Source: an uncultured Candidatus Competibacteraceae bacterium
Lineage (GTDB): Bacteria; Pseudomonadota; Gammaproteobacteria; Competibacterales; Competibacteraceae
Assembly (NCBI GenBank): GCA_937960715.1
Contig: CALGOO010000288.1
Coordinates: 1-6,309 of the forward strand
Direction: 5' to 3'
DNA length: 6,309 bases
This document shows positions 6,260 to 6,309 of the stretch, piece after piece. Below the pieces are notes generated by a model. It was not told the origin of the DNA. It did no database searches and saw only the letters and a list, made by a program, of their open reading frames with translations. Position 1 is the stretch's first letter. Each line of letters opens with the position of its first letter. A program made the position numbers and the translations under genes.

Positions 6260-6309
6260 GATTTACGCATTGACAGGAGGTTGAAATTGTGGGTTGAGGT
6301 GCTGCAAGC
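6257..6309 (+). mobile_element. probable left end of an insertion sequence, running off the window
   Basis: TAGGATTTACGCATTGACAGG (6257 on) begins exactly where the sensor protein loses its expected continuation. Sequences of the form TAGGA(C/T)TTACGCA are familiar at the ends of some bacterial insertion sequences; that is recall, not a search. AGGAGG (6275-6280) followed by TTG at 6287 opens a frame reading MWVEVLQ to the window edge, which may be the start of a transposase. The family is unassigned and the right end and target duplication are outside the window. Confidence 0.4.

Overview
The window is GC-rich proteobacterial DNA. A type IVa pilin-like domain, a Lol-type lipoprotein signal, a fatty-acyl-AMP-ligase/PlsC fusion and a GGCGGGTTACGC...ACCCGCCCTAC intergenic repeat together suggest a gammaproteobacterium, perhaps an environmental or sludge lineage. 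No 16S or marker gene is present, so the taxon is an inference. The frequent repeats and a probable insertion-sequence end suggest a repeat-laden genome.

Layout: (1) 1-161 is the 3' end of a + strand gene encoding a CBS domain, closed by a strong intrinsic terminator (191-239). (2) 240-510 is a gene-free stretch with a 13-bp direct repeat spaced exactly 100 bp apart, a palindromic intergenic repeat, and a possible promoter for the next gene. (3) 511-2769 (+) encodes a 752-residue lipoprotein whose last ~150 residues are a complete type IVa pilin-like domain without a prepilin-peptidase site. This is the most unusual item in the window. (4) 2819-5764 (-), convergent with the lipoprotein gene, encodes a 981-residue protein with three modules: acyl carrier protein, fatty-acyl-AMP ligase (FAAL) and PlsC-type acyltransferase. 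(5) 5765-5854 is a short divergent intergenic region with a perfect 14-bp palindrome that overlaps the most upstream ATG of the FAAL gene. (6) 5855-6259 (+) is the N-terminal part of a membrane signalling protein, cut off just where a PAS or other sensory domain would begin. The stop codon lies in a TAGGATTTACGCATTGA sequence that looks like the end of an insertion sequence running off the window.

The genes do not form one operon: orientations are +, +, -, +. The FAAL/PlsC protein could activate a free fatty acid, load it on its own ACP and transfer it to a lysophospholipid or glycerolipid acceptor, acting as a self-contained acyl-recycling or lipid-making enzyme at the inner membrane. The pilin-lipoprotein has no visible pilus-assembly neighbours here, so its role is unknown.
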